Below, piece by piece: positions 8,387 to 16,445 of a stretch of DNA of 43,900 nt. The stretch lies in the NCBI GenBank assembly GCA_000433415.1, contig FR890455.1, forward strand, positions 1-43,900, read 5' to 3'. The DNA is from Clostridium sp. CAG:448 (GTDB lineage Bacteria > Bacillota > Clostridia > Oscillospirales > CAG-272). Every line of letters starts with the position of its first letter. Position 1 is the first letter of the stretch. Position numbers and translations under genes: made by a program. The notes beneath the pieces were generated by a model. That model had not been told where the DNA came from. It worked only from the letters and a program-made list of their open reading frames with translations, and did not search any database.

Positions 8387-9409
8387 ATGGGAAAATACAT
8401 ACTGAAACGATTGCTATACATAGTGCTTGTATTTCTGATATTGTCTTTTTTGATGTATCTGATTTACAATATGCTGCCGGTCGATAAAGCCGCTGCGAAA
8501 GCAAGTGAAGAAGTAAAACTGAGCAAGGGCAAATTGGATTACGATGAGCGATATGCATTCTGGCAGAAGCGTTACGGAACAGACGGAAACCTGATGGAAC
8601 GCTACGGTCGCTGGATCGGCGTTTATCCGTACTCTGACGGGTCTTTCAACGGCATGTTGCAGGGAAATTTGGGCGAATCCTCGGAAAAAGGATTGCCCGT
8701 GACCGAATTGCTCAAAGAGCCGATGAAGAATACGGTGTTCATCAATATTTTTGCAACCATTCTGGCACTGGGAATCACGATTCCTTTGGGCATTTTCTGT
8801 GCGGTCAAACGTGGATCGCGCCGCGATGTTGCCGTACAGATCGGCACCATTGTCGGTTATAGTTTACCTACATTTATTATTGCAATTGTCTTTATCTGGC
8901 TGTTTGCCGTTGTACTCGGCTGGTTCCCTGTCGCAGGGATGCAGACCGCCGGATATACGGAGTGGTCACCGATGCGTCAGTTCTGGGACAGAATGTACCA
9001 TTACGCACTGCCGCTGATCATTATGACTTTCTGCTCTTTGGGCGGAATGACCCGGTATGTACGTGCCTCCATGATTGAAGCGCTCAACATGGATTGCATC
9101 CGTACCGCACGCGCCAAAGGCTTGCGTGAGAAGGTCGTTATTTATACACACGCATGGAGAAATGCGCTGATTCCGATCGTGACGCTTGTCATCGGTTGGT
9201 TCCTTGGCATTTTTTCCGGTTCTTTGATGATCGAAAATATCTTTGCTTTGAACGGTGTCGGTAAGATGTACTACACTGCGCTGACGACCAATGACAACGA
9301 AGTTGTGTTGGCGTTGCAGATGTTCTATGTCCTGCTCGGCTTGTTGGGCAACCTGATTATAGATATCACATACGGATTCGTCGACCCGCGTATCCGTGTC
9401 AACAAATAA
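8387..9409 (+). CDS. Peptide-type ABC transporter permease, OppB/DppB family
   Basis: One of the two transmembrane subunits. The ATG at 8387 follows GGGGGAG. The protein has 340 residues, with TM1 at about residues 8-30, then a periplasmic loop, then five membrane segments. The family signature is clear: RYVRASMIEALNMDCIRTAR, followed by AKGLREKVVIYTHAWRNALI, is the EAA loop that docks on an ATPase. FSGSLMIENIFALNGVG is the characteristic C-terminal segment. The loop after TM1 is slightly long but not exceptional. It lies 157 nt after the binding-protein gene and 18 nt before the OppC-type gene. Confidence 0.95.
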   Translation: MGKYILKRLLYIVLVFLILSFLMYLIYNMLPVDKAAAKASEEVKLSKGKLDYDERYAFWQKRYGTDGNLMERYGRWIGVYPYSDGSFNGMLQGNLGESSEKGLPVTELLKEPMKNTVFINIFATILALGITIPLGIFCAVKRGSRRDVAVQIGTIVGYSLPTFIIAIVFIWLFAVVLGWFPVAGMQTAGYTEWSPMRQFWDRMYHYALPLIIMTFCSLGGMTRYVRASMIEALNMDCIRTARAKGLREKVVIYTHAWRNALIPIVTLVIGWFLGIFSGSLMIENIFALNGVGKMYYTALTTNDNEVVLALQMFYVLLGLLGNLIIDITYGFVDPRIRVNK

Positions 9410-9427
9410 GAAAAGGAGGATTGAAAG

Positions 9428-11371
9428 ATGGCTGAGAAGAAGCAGGAAACAAAAAAATCCTCCAACGGGTTTGCGCCGTGGAGATGGATCCGACGCATGT
9501 TCATGGGCGCCAGCAAAGAGCTGTCCCAGGAGGAAATCCTGGCAGTTGAAAAGCTGGAGAGCCCGTCCAAACTGGCAGTGAAGGCGTTCTTCCGCCGTAA
9601 ATTGGCGGTGGTTGCGCTCATCGTGCTGATTTCTCTGTTTGCATTTGTCTTTATCGGACCGCTGTTTTTGCCGATGGATGTGAACTTCACCGACGCAAAC
9701 CAGGCAAATATCGGACCGGTAATGTCGATGCGCAGCGTGCCGTCCGGTATGAAAAATCAGATCCGGACGATTAACGGCTATGCAAACTTTACCGTCGGCG
9801 TTTCCGAGGATAACACCCTCTATATTTGGGGGTATAGCAAGGATGCGTTGACCAAGGTGGATTATTCCAAGACCCCTGAGGAGATTCAGAATGGTAAGGT
9901 GTACCTTGCCGCCACCGGTCGTGACCATGTGATTGCCGTAACGACGGACGGTCAGATTGTCGGTTGGGGTGATAAATCCCGCGGACAGTACGGCGTATTT
10001 AACGGGAATGAAGAGGATCCGATCATTCAGATGCCGGATGAATTGCTCAACGGTAAAATTGAAGATGTTTCCAAAATTTCCTCACTTGCCTGCGGCTATC
10101 AGGCTTCCGCCATTGTCATTGACGGTAAGCTGTATGCCTGGGGAAATACCAAGGCTTGCCTGAACCTGGAGGCGGCAACGAAGCTGGAACGTACCGATGT
10201 CAAAAAAGTGGTGTTCTCCAACTATTACATTCTGGTACAGTTTGAGGACGGGAGCATATCCTGTCCGGGCGGAATTCTGAACAATGAGCGTATCAATACC
10301 GCAGACGGAACGCGCGTCAAGCTTTTGACTTATCTGAAAGATCAGACGGTGGTTGACATTGCGGCAACCAAGGATTGCTTTGCCATTCTTCTGGATGGCG
10401 GCGAGGTGATCATACAGGGTGCCTCCAAGTACAACGAGGACGTTGTGCCGGAGCTTCCCGCCGGAGAGAAACTGGTCAGTGTGTCGGGCGGTGCCAACCA
10501 TTTTGTCGGCGTCAGCGATGCCGGCAAGGCATATGCCTGGGGTTCCAACGACAAGGGTCAGTGCGATAAGATCAACGGTCAGGCGTGCGCAACTGCCTAT
10601 ACGGGTGCGTACCAAACTTACCTGGTTGACGAAAACGGCAGTCTTGTCCGGAGTGCGGGTCTGCGCGGATACCTGTTCGGAACCGATTCCAACGGACGTG
10701 ATACCTTTACTAGGATTATGCACGGCGGTAAGATGACCATGACCATCGGTGCGGTAGCCGTCATTGTTTCCTCTGTGATTGCCATTATCATCGGCTGTCT
10801 GTCGGGTTATTTCGGCGGCTGGGTTGATATGGTGCTGATGCGTATTACGGAAATTTTCTCGGCAATTCCGTTTTTGCCGTTCGCTATGATGCTTTCGTAT
10901 GTCCTCTCGAAACGACCGATCAGTGAGAATATGCGGATTTTCATCATCATGATTATCCTCGGTCTGCTCTCATGGACGGGTCTTGCCCGCATGATCCGCG
11001 GACAGGTGCTTGCAGAGCGTGAGAAGGAATTCGTAACCGCAGCCAAATCCATGGGTGTCAAAGAGGGACGCATTGCGTTCAAGCATATTTTGCCCAACGT
11101 GATTTCCGTTATTTTGGTCAGTATGACGTTGGATTTTGCCGGCTGTCTGCTGACGGAGTCTTCGTTGTCTTACCTTGGCTTCGGCGTTCAGCAGCCCCGT
11201 CCGACATGGGGAAATATGCTGAACGGTGCCAATAACTCCATCGTAATTCAGAACTATTGGTGGCAGTGGGTGTTCCCGGCAATTTTCCTTGCGATTGCAA
11301 CCATCAGCATCAATATTATCGGCGATACATTGCGTGATGTTCTTGACCCCAAGAGCAGTCAGGAAAAGTAA
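9428..11371 (+). CDS. OppC/DppC-type ABC permease with an inserted RCC1-like beta-propeller
   Basis: The second permease, 647 residues against about 300 normally. Residues 1-55 are cytoplasmic and TM1 is about 58-80. Residues 110-412 form seven RCC1-like repeats. Examples are AATGRDHVIAVTTDGQIVGW, ACGYQASAIVIDGKLYAWG and GGANHFVGVSDAGKAYAWG followed by SNDKGQ. The normal permease then resumes at LFGTDSNGRDTFTRIMHGG (from about 415), the motif that usually follows TM1 closely in DppC. Five TM segments and an EAA loop near TAAKSMGVKEGRIAFKHILP complete it. By topology the propeller faces outside, beside the binding protein. It is one continuous frame with no sign of assembly breakage. The ATG at 9428 follows AAAAGGAGG. 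Confidence 0.93.
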   Translation: MAEKKQETKKSSNGFAPWRWIRRMFMGASKELSQEEILAVEKLESPSKLAVKAFFRRKLAVVALIVLISLFAFVFIGPLFLPMDVNFTDANQANIGPVMSMRSVPSGMKNQIRTINGYANFTVGVSEDNTLYIWGYSKDALTKVDYSKTPEEIQNGKVYLAATGRDHVIAVTTDGQIVGWGDKSRGQYGVFNGNEEDPIIQMPDELLNGKIEDVSKISSLACGYQASAIVIDGKLYAWGNTKACLNLEAATKLERTDVKKVVFSNYYILVQFEDGSISCPGGILNNERINTADGTRVKLLTYLKDQTVVDIAATKDCFAILLDGGEVIIQGASKYNEDVVPELPAGEKLVSVSGGANHFVGVSDAGKAYAWGSNDKGQCDKINGQACATAYTGAYQTYLVDENGSLVRSAGLRGYLFGTDSNGRDTFTRIMHGGKMTMTIGAVAVIVSSVIAIIIGCLSGYFGGWVDMVLMRITEIFSAIPFLPFAMMLSYVLSKRPISENMRIFIIMIILGLLSWTGLARMIRGQVLAEREKEFVTAAKSMGVKEGRIAFKHILPNVISVILVSMTLDFAGCLLTESSLSYLGFGVQQPRPTWGNMLNGANNSIVIQNYWWQWVFPAIFLAIATISINIIGDTLRDVLDPKSSQEK

Positions 11372-11391
11372 GAGCGGAGGTGAATGACGAA

Positions 11392-12411
11392 ATGGCATTA
11401 TTGGAAGTAAAAAACCTGCACACCTATTTCAAGACCCGAAAGGGAATTGTCAAGGCTGTCAACGACGTTTCCTATTCACTGGATGAAAAACGCACCATTG
11501 GTATTGTCGGAGAGTCCGGATCCGGAAAGAGCGTTTCTGCGATGAGCATTCTGCGCCTTTTGGATTCCAACGGATATATTGCCGAGGGGGAAATCCTGTT
11601 TGAAGGCAAGGACCTGACCAAGTTCTCCCAAAAACAGATGTACGATATCCGAGGCAATCAGATTTCGGTTATTTTCCAGGAGCCGATGACCTCCTTGAAC
11701 CCTGTGTTCACGGTCGAGAGACAGTTGTCCGAACCTTTTATGATTCACCAGAATATGGGGAAAAGAGAAGCGGCAAAGCATGCGCTGCAAATGCTTTACG
11801 ATGTGCAGATTCCGAACCCGGAGGCAGTCATCAAGCAGTATCCGCACCAGCTTTCCGGCGGTATGCGGCAGCGTGTGATGATTGCGATGGCATTGGCTTG
11901 CCGTCCTAAAATTCTGATTGCCGATGAGCCGACGACGGCGCTGGACGTGACTATCCAGGCGCAGATTCTCCGGCTGATGAACGATTTACAGCGTGAGAAC
12001 GGGACGTCTATTATTTTTATCACGCACGATTTGGGCGTTATCAACGAAATGGCTGACGACGTGGTGGTTATGTACTGCGGTCAGGTCGTGGAACAGGCAT
12101 CGGCGCGTGTCATTTTTACTGATTGCAAGATGAGCCATCCGTATACGGAAGGCCTGATGAACAGTATTCCGCGGATTGATAACATTACCCATAAACTGGA
12201 ACCGATCCCCGGCGTGGTTCCTCACCCGCTTGCATTGCCGAAGGGATGTAAGTTTGCCCCTCGTTGCAAGTATGCGACGCAGAAATGTCTGGACGGAGAG
12301 CCGGCACTTGTTGAGGTTTGCCCCGGTCAGAAAATCCGTTGCTTCTATCCCGAAAAGGAGGTGAGAAACAGTGCCGAACACAAAAAAGCTCTTATCAATC
12401 ACGAATCTTAA
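11392..12411 (+). CDS. Peptide-type ABC transporter ATPase, OppD/DppD family
   Basis: The first cytoplasmic ATP-hydrolysing subunit, 339 residues. The ATG at 11392 was preferred over GTG 11380 because the GCGGAGG ribosome binding site overlaps the GTG. Walker A is GESGSGKS, the Q-loop is VIFQEPMTSLNP, the signature is LSGGMRQR, Walker B is ILIADEPTTALD and the H-loop is FITHDLGV. The C-terminal oligopeptide-transporter extension has the Cys-rich GCKFAPRCKYATQKC followed by a last Cys, as in iron-sulfur-binding DppD/OppD proteins. The length is normal. Its 3' end overlaps the next gene by 41 nt, implying translational coupling. Confidence 0.96.
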   Translation: MALLEVKNLHTYFKTRKGIVKAVNDVSYSLDEKRTIGIVGESGSGKSVSAMSILRLLDSNGYIAEGEILFEGKDLTKFSQKQMYDIRGNQISVIFQEPMTSLNPVFTVERQLSEPFMIHQNMGKREAAKHALQMLYDVQIPNPEAVIKQYPHQLSGGMRQRVMIAMALACRPKILIADEPTTALDVTIQAQILRLMNDLQRENGTSIIFITHDLGVINEMADDVVVMYCGQVVEQASARVIFTDCKMSHPYTEGLMNSIPRIDNITHKLEPIPGVVPHPLALPKGCKFAPRCKYATQKCLDGEPALVEVCPGQKIRCFYPEKEVRNSAEHKKALINHES

Positions 12412-13963
12412 GAAATATTTCCCTATCGCCAAGTCCAGCATCTTCCAGAAACAGCAGTACTATGTCAAGGCAAACGAGGATATTACACTGGACATTTACG
12501 AGGGCGAAACGCTCGGTATCGTGGGTGAGTCCGGTTGCGGAAAATCCACGCTTGGACGTGTTCTGTTGCAGTTGTATGAGCAGACTGCCGGCACAACCAT
12601 GTATTATGGTGTTTCCCGTGCAGAGGTCGCCCCGCGGTATGTTTTGGATACGCTTCGGCATGTGGATAAGTACAAGGCAAGATTGCAAAAGGCAAAAGCT
12701 CATGCAAAGGCGATGGCGGAGAAGGCAGATGCGTTAGGTGATCAGGCGTCGTTTTTTGACCTGCAGAACAAAAACCTGGCACTGGCAGAGGCACAGACTG
12801 CGGAGGCTCACATTGCCAAGATCCTGGGCGGATTCCTGGTGCGGGATACCAAAACGGGGGCCGCGCTGCTTTACAAGAAGGCGTTGCTCGCAGATGCAAG
12901 TGCCGCATTGAATGAACGGATCCGTGATGTTGACCTGCTTTTGGATGAAACTGCCGATGACGATCAGAAACCGTTGAGTGCGGCGAAACGCAAGAAACTG
13001 CTTGATGCTCGCTCCGCGTTGTCCACACAGCGGGATCAAAAGAAAGCGCATATGTCCGAGCTGGATCAAAAGATCGCGACGGCGAAAAAGCCATATCTTG
13101 ACGATCCGGAGTTTTTGAAGTACGAGGAGATGCTGGATGATGGCATTGACCTTGCTCGGCTGAAATATTCCGAAATGCGCCTTTTGCGCAAAGATTTGCA
13201 ATTGGTTTTCCAGGATCCGTATTCCTCCCTCAACCCGCGTATGACGGTGGGACAAATCATTGAGGAGGGCTTGGTGGCACACAAGTTCTACCGGCATGGT
13301 TCCCCGAAGATGAAGGAGCATATTTTGAATGTGATGCGGATGTGCGGCTTGCAGGATTATATGTTGCACCGCTATCCCCACCAGTTTTCCGGTGGCCAGC
13401 GTCAGCGGATTTCGATTGCCCGTGCGCTTGCCGTTCACCCCAAATTTGTGGTTTGCGACGAGTGCGTCAGCGCGCTGGACGTGTCCATTCAGTCGCAGAT
13501 TATCAACCTGCTTTTGGAGCTGAAGGAAAAAGAGCATCTGACCTATATGTTCATTTCCCATGACCTGTCGGTTGTCCGTTATATTTCGGACCGTATCTGC
13601 GTGATGTATTTGGGTAACATTGTGGAATTGGCGGACGCGGCGACCATCTTTGATGACCCCCGTCACCCGTACACAGTGGCACTGCTTTCATCGATTCCTA
13701 CGACTGACCCGGACAGCTTGCAGAAAGAGCGGATTCTTCTGGAGGGGAATATCCCCAGCCCGATTAAGCCGCCGTCCGGCTGTAAATTCCATACGCGTTG
13801 CTATATGGCGTGCGATAAATGCAAGCGCGTTCCGCCTGCGTTGACGGAGGTGGAGCCGGGACATTTTGTTGCCTGCCATTTCCCGCAGCGTAAAATTGAT
13901 GAAAAGGGGAATTACCTGTTTGAATTGCCTGCCACGGAAAGGAAATCGGCGCGTGTCGATTGA
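12371..13963 (+). CDS. OppF/DppF-type ABC ATPase with a large helical insert
   Basis: The second ATPase, 530 residues against about 320-330 for the family. It starts at GTG 12371 after AAAGGAGG and overlaps the OppD-type gene. Walker A (GESGCGKST) is at about residues 52-60 and the Q-loop VFQDPYSSLNPR is only reached at about 279-290. Between them, residues 82-265 (nt 12614-13165) are Lys/Ala/Glu/Leu-rich and look like an antiparallel coiled-coil. The remainder is normal: FSGGQRQR signature, VVCDECVSALD (Cys where Pro is usual after DE), SHDLSV H-loop and the GCKFHTRCYMACDKC C-terminal motif. Catalytic residues are present, so it is probably an active subunit with an added domain. Confidence 0.93.
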   Translation: MPNTKKLLSITNLKKYFPIAKSSIFQKQQYYVKANEDITLDIYEGETLGIVGESGCGKSTLGRVLLQLYEQTAGTTMYYGVSRAEVAPRYVLDTLRHVDKYKARLQKAKAHAKAMAEKADALGDQASFFDLQNKNLALAEAQTAEAHIAKILGGFLVRDTKTGAALLYKKALLADASAALNERIRDVDLLLDETADDDQKPLSAAKRKKLLDARSALSTQRDQKKAHMSELDQKIATAKKPYLDDPEFLKYEEMLDDGIDLARLKYSEMRLLRKDLQLVFQDPYSSLNPRMTVGQIIEEGLVAHKFYRHGSPKMKEHILNVMRMCGLQDYMLHRYPHQFSGGQRQRISIARALAVHPKFVVCDECVSALDVSIQSQIINLLLELKEKEHLTYMFISHDLSVVRYISDRICVMYLGNIVELADAATIFDDPRHPYTVALLSSIPTTDPDSLQKERILLEGNIPSPIKPPSGCKFHTRCYMACDKCKRVPPALTEVEPGHFVACHFPQRKIDEKGNYLFELPATERKSARVD

Positions 13964-13983
13964 CACTGTGCCGCGGTCGGAAG

Positions 13984-14187
13984 ATGATTTGGAGAAGGCT
14001 GAAAAAATCCACACGCGAACAGGAAGAGGAATTCAGCGAGCGATTGAGTGAAGAAAAGCTGAGTGCCAAGGATAAGTTTGCAATGGTGCTGTCGGCATTT
14101 CTTGTGATTGTTTTGCCCTGCATTGCAATTCTGGTTGGATTGTCTTTGCTGGTGATGTTCCTGTTTGGCGTTCTTCTGTTGGTTTGA
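13984..14187 (+). CDS. Small single-span membrane protein at the end of the transporter operon
   Basis: Predicted 67 residues: a strongly charged N-terminal half with RRLKKSTREQEEEFSERLSE, then a hydrophobic segment of about 28 residues to the C-terminus. It begins 21 nt after the OppF-type stop and precedes the operon terminator, so it is probably co-transcribed. The ribosome binding site is poor, and an in-frame TTG at 13960, overlapping the previous gene, is an alternative start. I do not recognise the family. Its position suggests an accessory membrane peptide of the transporter, but this is only inference. Confidence 0.55.
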   Translation: MIWRRLKKSTREQEEEFSERLSEEKLSAKDKFAMVLSAFLVIVLPCIAILVGLSLLVMFLFGVLLLV

Positions 14188-14199
14188 AGCATAAAATGC

Positions 14200-14239
14200 G
14201 GAATCGCTACAAGGCGTTTGGCTTGTGGCGATTCCTTTT
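14200..14239 (+). terminator. Terminator of the peptide transporter operon
   Basis: GGAATCGCTACAAG (14200-14213) pairs with CTTGTGGCGATTCC (14222-14235) with one wobble, followed by TTTT. Confidence 0.9.
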
Positions 14240-14286
14240 GCTTGCGCGCACGAAAAGTGTGTCTCTGTTGACATGAAAGAAAACGA

Positions 14287-14315
14287 TTGTCTTTTTATAC
14301 GCGGTGTGCTATAAT
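14287..14315 (+). promoter_or_regulatory. Promoter of the broken membrane-protein gene
   Basis: TTGTCT (14287-14292), a 17-bp spacer and TATAAT (14310-14315). A good AGGGAGGA ribosome binding site and ATG at 14370 follow, so initiation signals survive although the reading frame is broken. Confidence 0.7.
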
Positions 14316-14369
14316 TGGGGCGGATGAAAAGGGATGAAAGAACGCTTCCATAGGGAGGAATTTTTCTTA

Positions 14370-15136
14370 TGACGGAGATCGTTGCACGGCGCGCATTTTC
14401 GCCGCTCTATATCGGATTTGACATTGCGTTTTTTGTGTTGCTGCTCTGTTGCTTTGGAAAAAGAAATACATGACTGTTTTAATCGGTGTGCTCGCCGGAA
14501 TTTTGTATCTGCTTGTGGATTTCGGAATTTTCCATTTGGTCTGCCATTCCCGCAGTATAACCGAGGGATATAGCCTGTTTCTTGTTTTGCTGTGGATGTC
14601 GATGAGTTACGGTTTTACCAATTTTGCGTGGATTTGGCTGTGGATTTCCAAAGACAGGGATTTGTTTTTGTGGTCCTTCCTCATTTTACTGTGGTGGTTT
14701 GTCTGCCCGCTGCTTTCTGCGACCTTCAGCCCTGCCGATATGCCGCAGATCGTCATTCAGCGTACAACCGGGGATATCACGGGTATATGGCAGTTATCTT
14801 GTTTCTTGGATATTTGGCTCTGATTGTGTACAATCTGTGGCAGAGGGAATATGCCGCTCGTATCAATCTTGTCTGGCTGCTTGCCATCGGAATTTTGGTT
14901 CAGTTCGGTTGGGAAGCGGGATTGCTGCTTGGCGGCATCCGCTCGGCAGGATTTACTGCATGGGAGGATAAGCTGCGCACACTCCTTGTAATTCTCTGTT
15001 GGAGACCAATTTGGGAATGCCGTATATTTATCTGGCTTACAGTCGCCGTTTTACCGAGCAGATGCACCGCAAAGAACAGAGAATTTCCATGGTTGCATGT
15101 ATCCGAGAGAACAATGGAAAAAGAGTAAGAGCGTAA
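14370..15136 (+). pseudogene. Multi-span membrane protein, disrupted by three frameshifts
   Basis: Four consecutive frame segments form one plausible membrane protein of about 250 residues. Segment A (14370 to about 14445) begins MTEIVARRAFSPLYIGFDIA. Segment B (about 14449-14790) contains KYMTVLIGVLAGILYLLVDF. Segment C (about 14790-14988) contains GYMAVILFLGYLALIVYNLW. Segment D (14990-15133) reads NSLLETNLGMPYIYLAYSRR and ends in RVRA and a stop. Each junction changes frame while hydrophobic, protein-like composition continues. Whether this is real decay or local sequencing error cannot be decided here. The family is not recognised by name. Confidence 0.75.
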
Positions 15137-15153
15137 TATTTGACTGTATGGCA

Positions 15154-15492
15154 CTAAGCGCTTTTGGTGTATTTTTTTATGATTCGGAGAAATACATCTC
15201 CTTCCTGCGGGCTGATCTGATCCCGGACAAGGGAATATATTTTGTTCAGTAGCTGTAATTCTTCCTCACTCATATACGCACGGTCCAGCGTATGATCTCC
15301 AAGGACGGTAATTCCCCCGTATTTGCCCGCCTTGACCTCAAGCGGGGCGTGAAAAACGGCTTCAATTTCAAAAATATCACGTTGAATGGTCCTGACGGAA
15401 ACGCCGAAGAGATCCGCAAGCTGCGGCATCGTTGCCTTTCGCGCCAGGCAAAGATATTTATAGATTTCAAGCCTGCGTTCGGCTGTTCCCAT
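15154..15492 (-). CDS. Short HTH_11/DeoR-type transcriptional regulator
   Basis: 112 residues. The N-terminal 60 form a winged helix-turn-helix: RRLEIYKYLCLARKATMPQL, with LADLFGVSVRTIQRDI as the recognition element. A short tail contains YMSEEELQLLNKIYSLV. The usual WYL or sugar-phosphate effector domain is absent, so it is either a stand-alone DNA binder or a naturally short variant. The ATG is preceded by AAAGGAGG on the minus strand. It is convergent with the broken membrane gene and lies downstream of a strong hairpin terminator. Confidence 0.85.
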   Translation of the reverse strand: MGTAERRLEIYKYLCLARKATMPQLADLFGVSVRTIQRDIFEIEAVFHAPLEVKAGKYGGITVLGDHTLDRAYMSEEELQLLNKIYSLVRDQISPQEGDVFLRIIKKYTKSA

Positions 15493-15507
15493 CGGACCTC
15501 CTTTCTG

Positions 15508-15556
15508 TAAAATATAAAAAGCATGACAAACAGCCTGAGTGGCTACTTGTCATGCT
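15508..15556 (-). terminator. Strong hairpin with T-run between zinc-ribbon gene and regulator
   Basis: Read on the minus strand, AGCATGACAA pairs with TTGTCATGCT (15547-15556 with 15520-15529). An inner AGCC/GGCT stem and a 5-nt loop complete it, followed by TTTTTATATTTT. It ends the zinc-ribbon transcript or attenuates read-through into the regulator, whose ribosome binding site lies only a few bases further on. Confidence 0.8.
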
Positions 15557-15600
15557 CGTATGTCTTGGCATCGTGCTATGTACAAAGTGCAAAGTGTTGA

Positions 15601-15792
15601 TTATGTCGTTCTTTGAGAAAAACAGATGTGCAGATTCGGTTGTACTTTTACTGCCAGCGTGTTTTTGCAGTTCTGACACTTGATGATAATGTCTGCTTCC
15701 TTTTCGTTATTTTCCGATGATTTTGTAAGCAAAAGCGACTTGTCTGAATCGCAGGCGCGTTTGCCGCAGATCGGGCATTGATATCTCGTCAT
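15601..15792 (-). CDS. Small zinc-ribbon protein
   Basis: 63 residues starting MTRYQCPICGKRACDSDKSL. It has a first CxxC pair (CPIC) and, after about 30 residues, a second (CQNC in IIIKCQNCKNTLAVKV), forming a four-cysteine zinc ribbon. The ATG at 15792 follows AAGGAGA at good spacing; the frame is open further upstream but without a ribosome binding site. Similar Cys-rich mini-proteins occur on Firmicutes mobile elements, but no integrase or attachment site is seen here. Function unknown. Confidence 0.72.
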   Translation of the reverse strand: MTRYQCPICGKRACDSDKSLLLTKSSENNEKEADIIIKCQNCKNTLAVKVQPNLHICFSQRTT

Positions 15793-16445
15793 AAATCTCC
15801 TTGCCTTTTTCGACTCTTGAAAATGTTTTTTGTTTTTCAATAAAACTTTCCGGACTTCCGTGTTGTGTGGACATGGGTCTTGTTCGGTGAAGCGGGGTTT
15901 TTTGGGGGGGAAAAATAGGTGCATATCCGGACGGGGACCGACGCACCTAAGCAAATTTTTTTGCGGGACAGCTATTAGGCAGCATGAGAGGTTGCGAAAA
16001 TCCGAACTGCAGGTTTTTGACCCACTCCGAAACGGGATGGCGCTGGGATTGCCAAACAGTTTTATGCTCGACAGACCGGGAGAAGAACCGGTCCGTTTTT
16101 GGTGCGGAATCCAGCAGGCTGTTTTCCTTGCTTTTCGGTATTGATGGATGATTTTTGCAAGTTCGGAACTTTCGGTTTTATTATATCACGCAAAAAAGCG
16201 CTTGTCAAGCGCTTTTTGAAACTTTACGTTTTGTTTACAATTGGATTATCAAAATCCGCTTGCTCTGGGATGTACCGGAATAGGATCGGTGTAGCTGGTG
16301 TAGATCCGGTATCGAAACCGCTTGAAAAAACTATGCGTTTACGGACTGATCTTGCCGGTGTGGGGGCGCATTTCGTGAGTTTGGAGGGGAATTCGCTATA
16401 AACGGATGCATATAACAAACGTATAATTTATAAAACAATTTATCA
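15793..16445. other. Gene-free region with hairpins and homopolymer runs
   Basis: No supported gene. It holds a GTTTTTTGGGGGGGAAAAA homopolymer cluster around 15896-15915. A plus-strand terminator-like hairpin (GACCGG/CCGGTC at 16074-16093 then GTTTTT) has no gene upstream of it. A perfect 12-bp inverted repeat sits at 16193-16217. The first hairpin could be the end of a small untranslated RNA; I see no recognisable RNA family. Confidence 0.5.
16193..16217. terminator. Bidirectional terminator-like inverted repeat
   Basis: AAAAAGCGCTTG and CAAGCGCTTTTT form perfect 12-bp arms around one T, with A- and T-runs at both outer ends. It can terminate in either direction and is the best candidate terminator for the minus-strand methyltransferase gene, about 230 nt after its stop. 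Confidence 0.7.
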
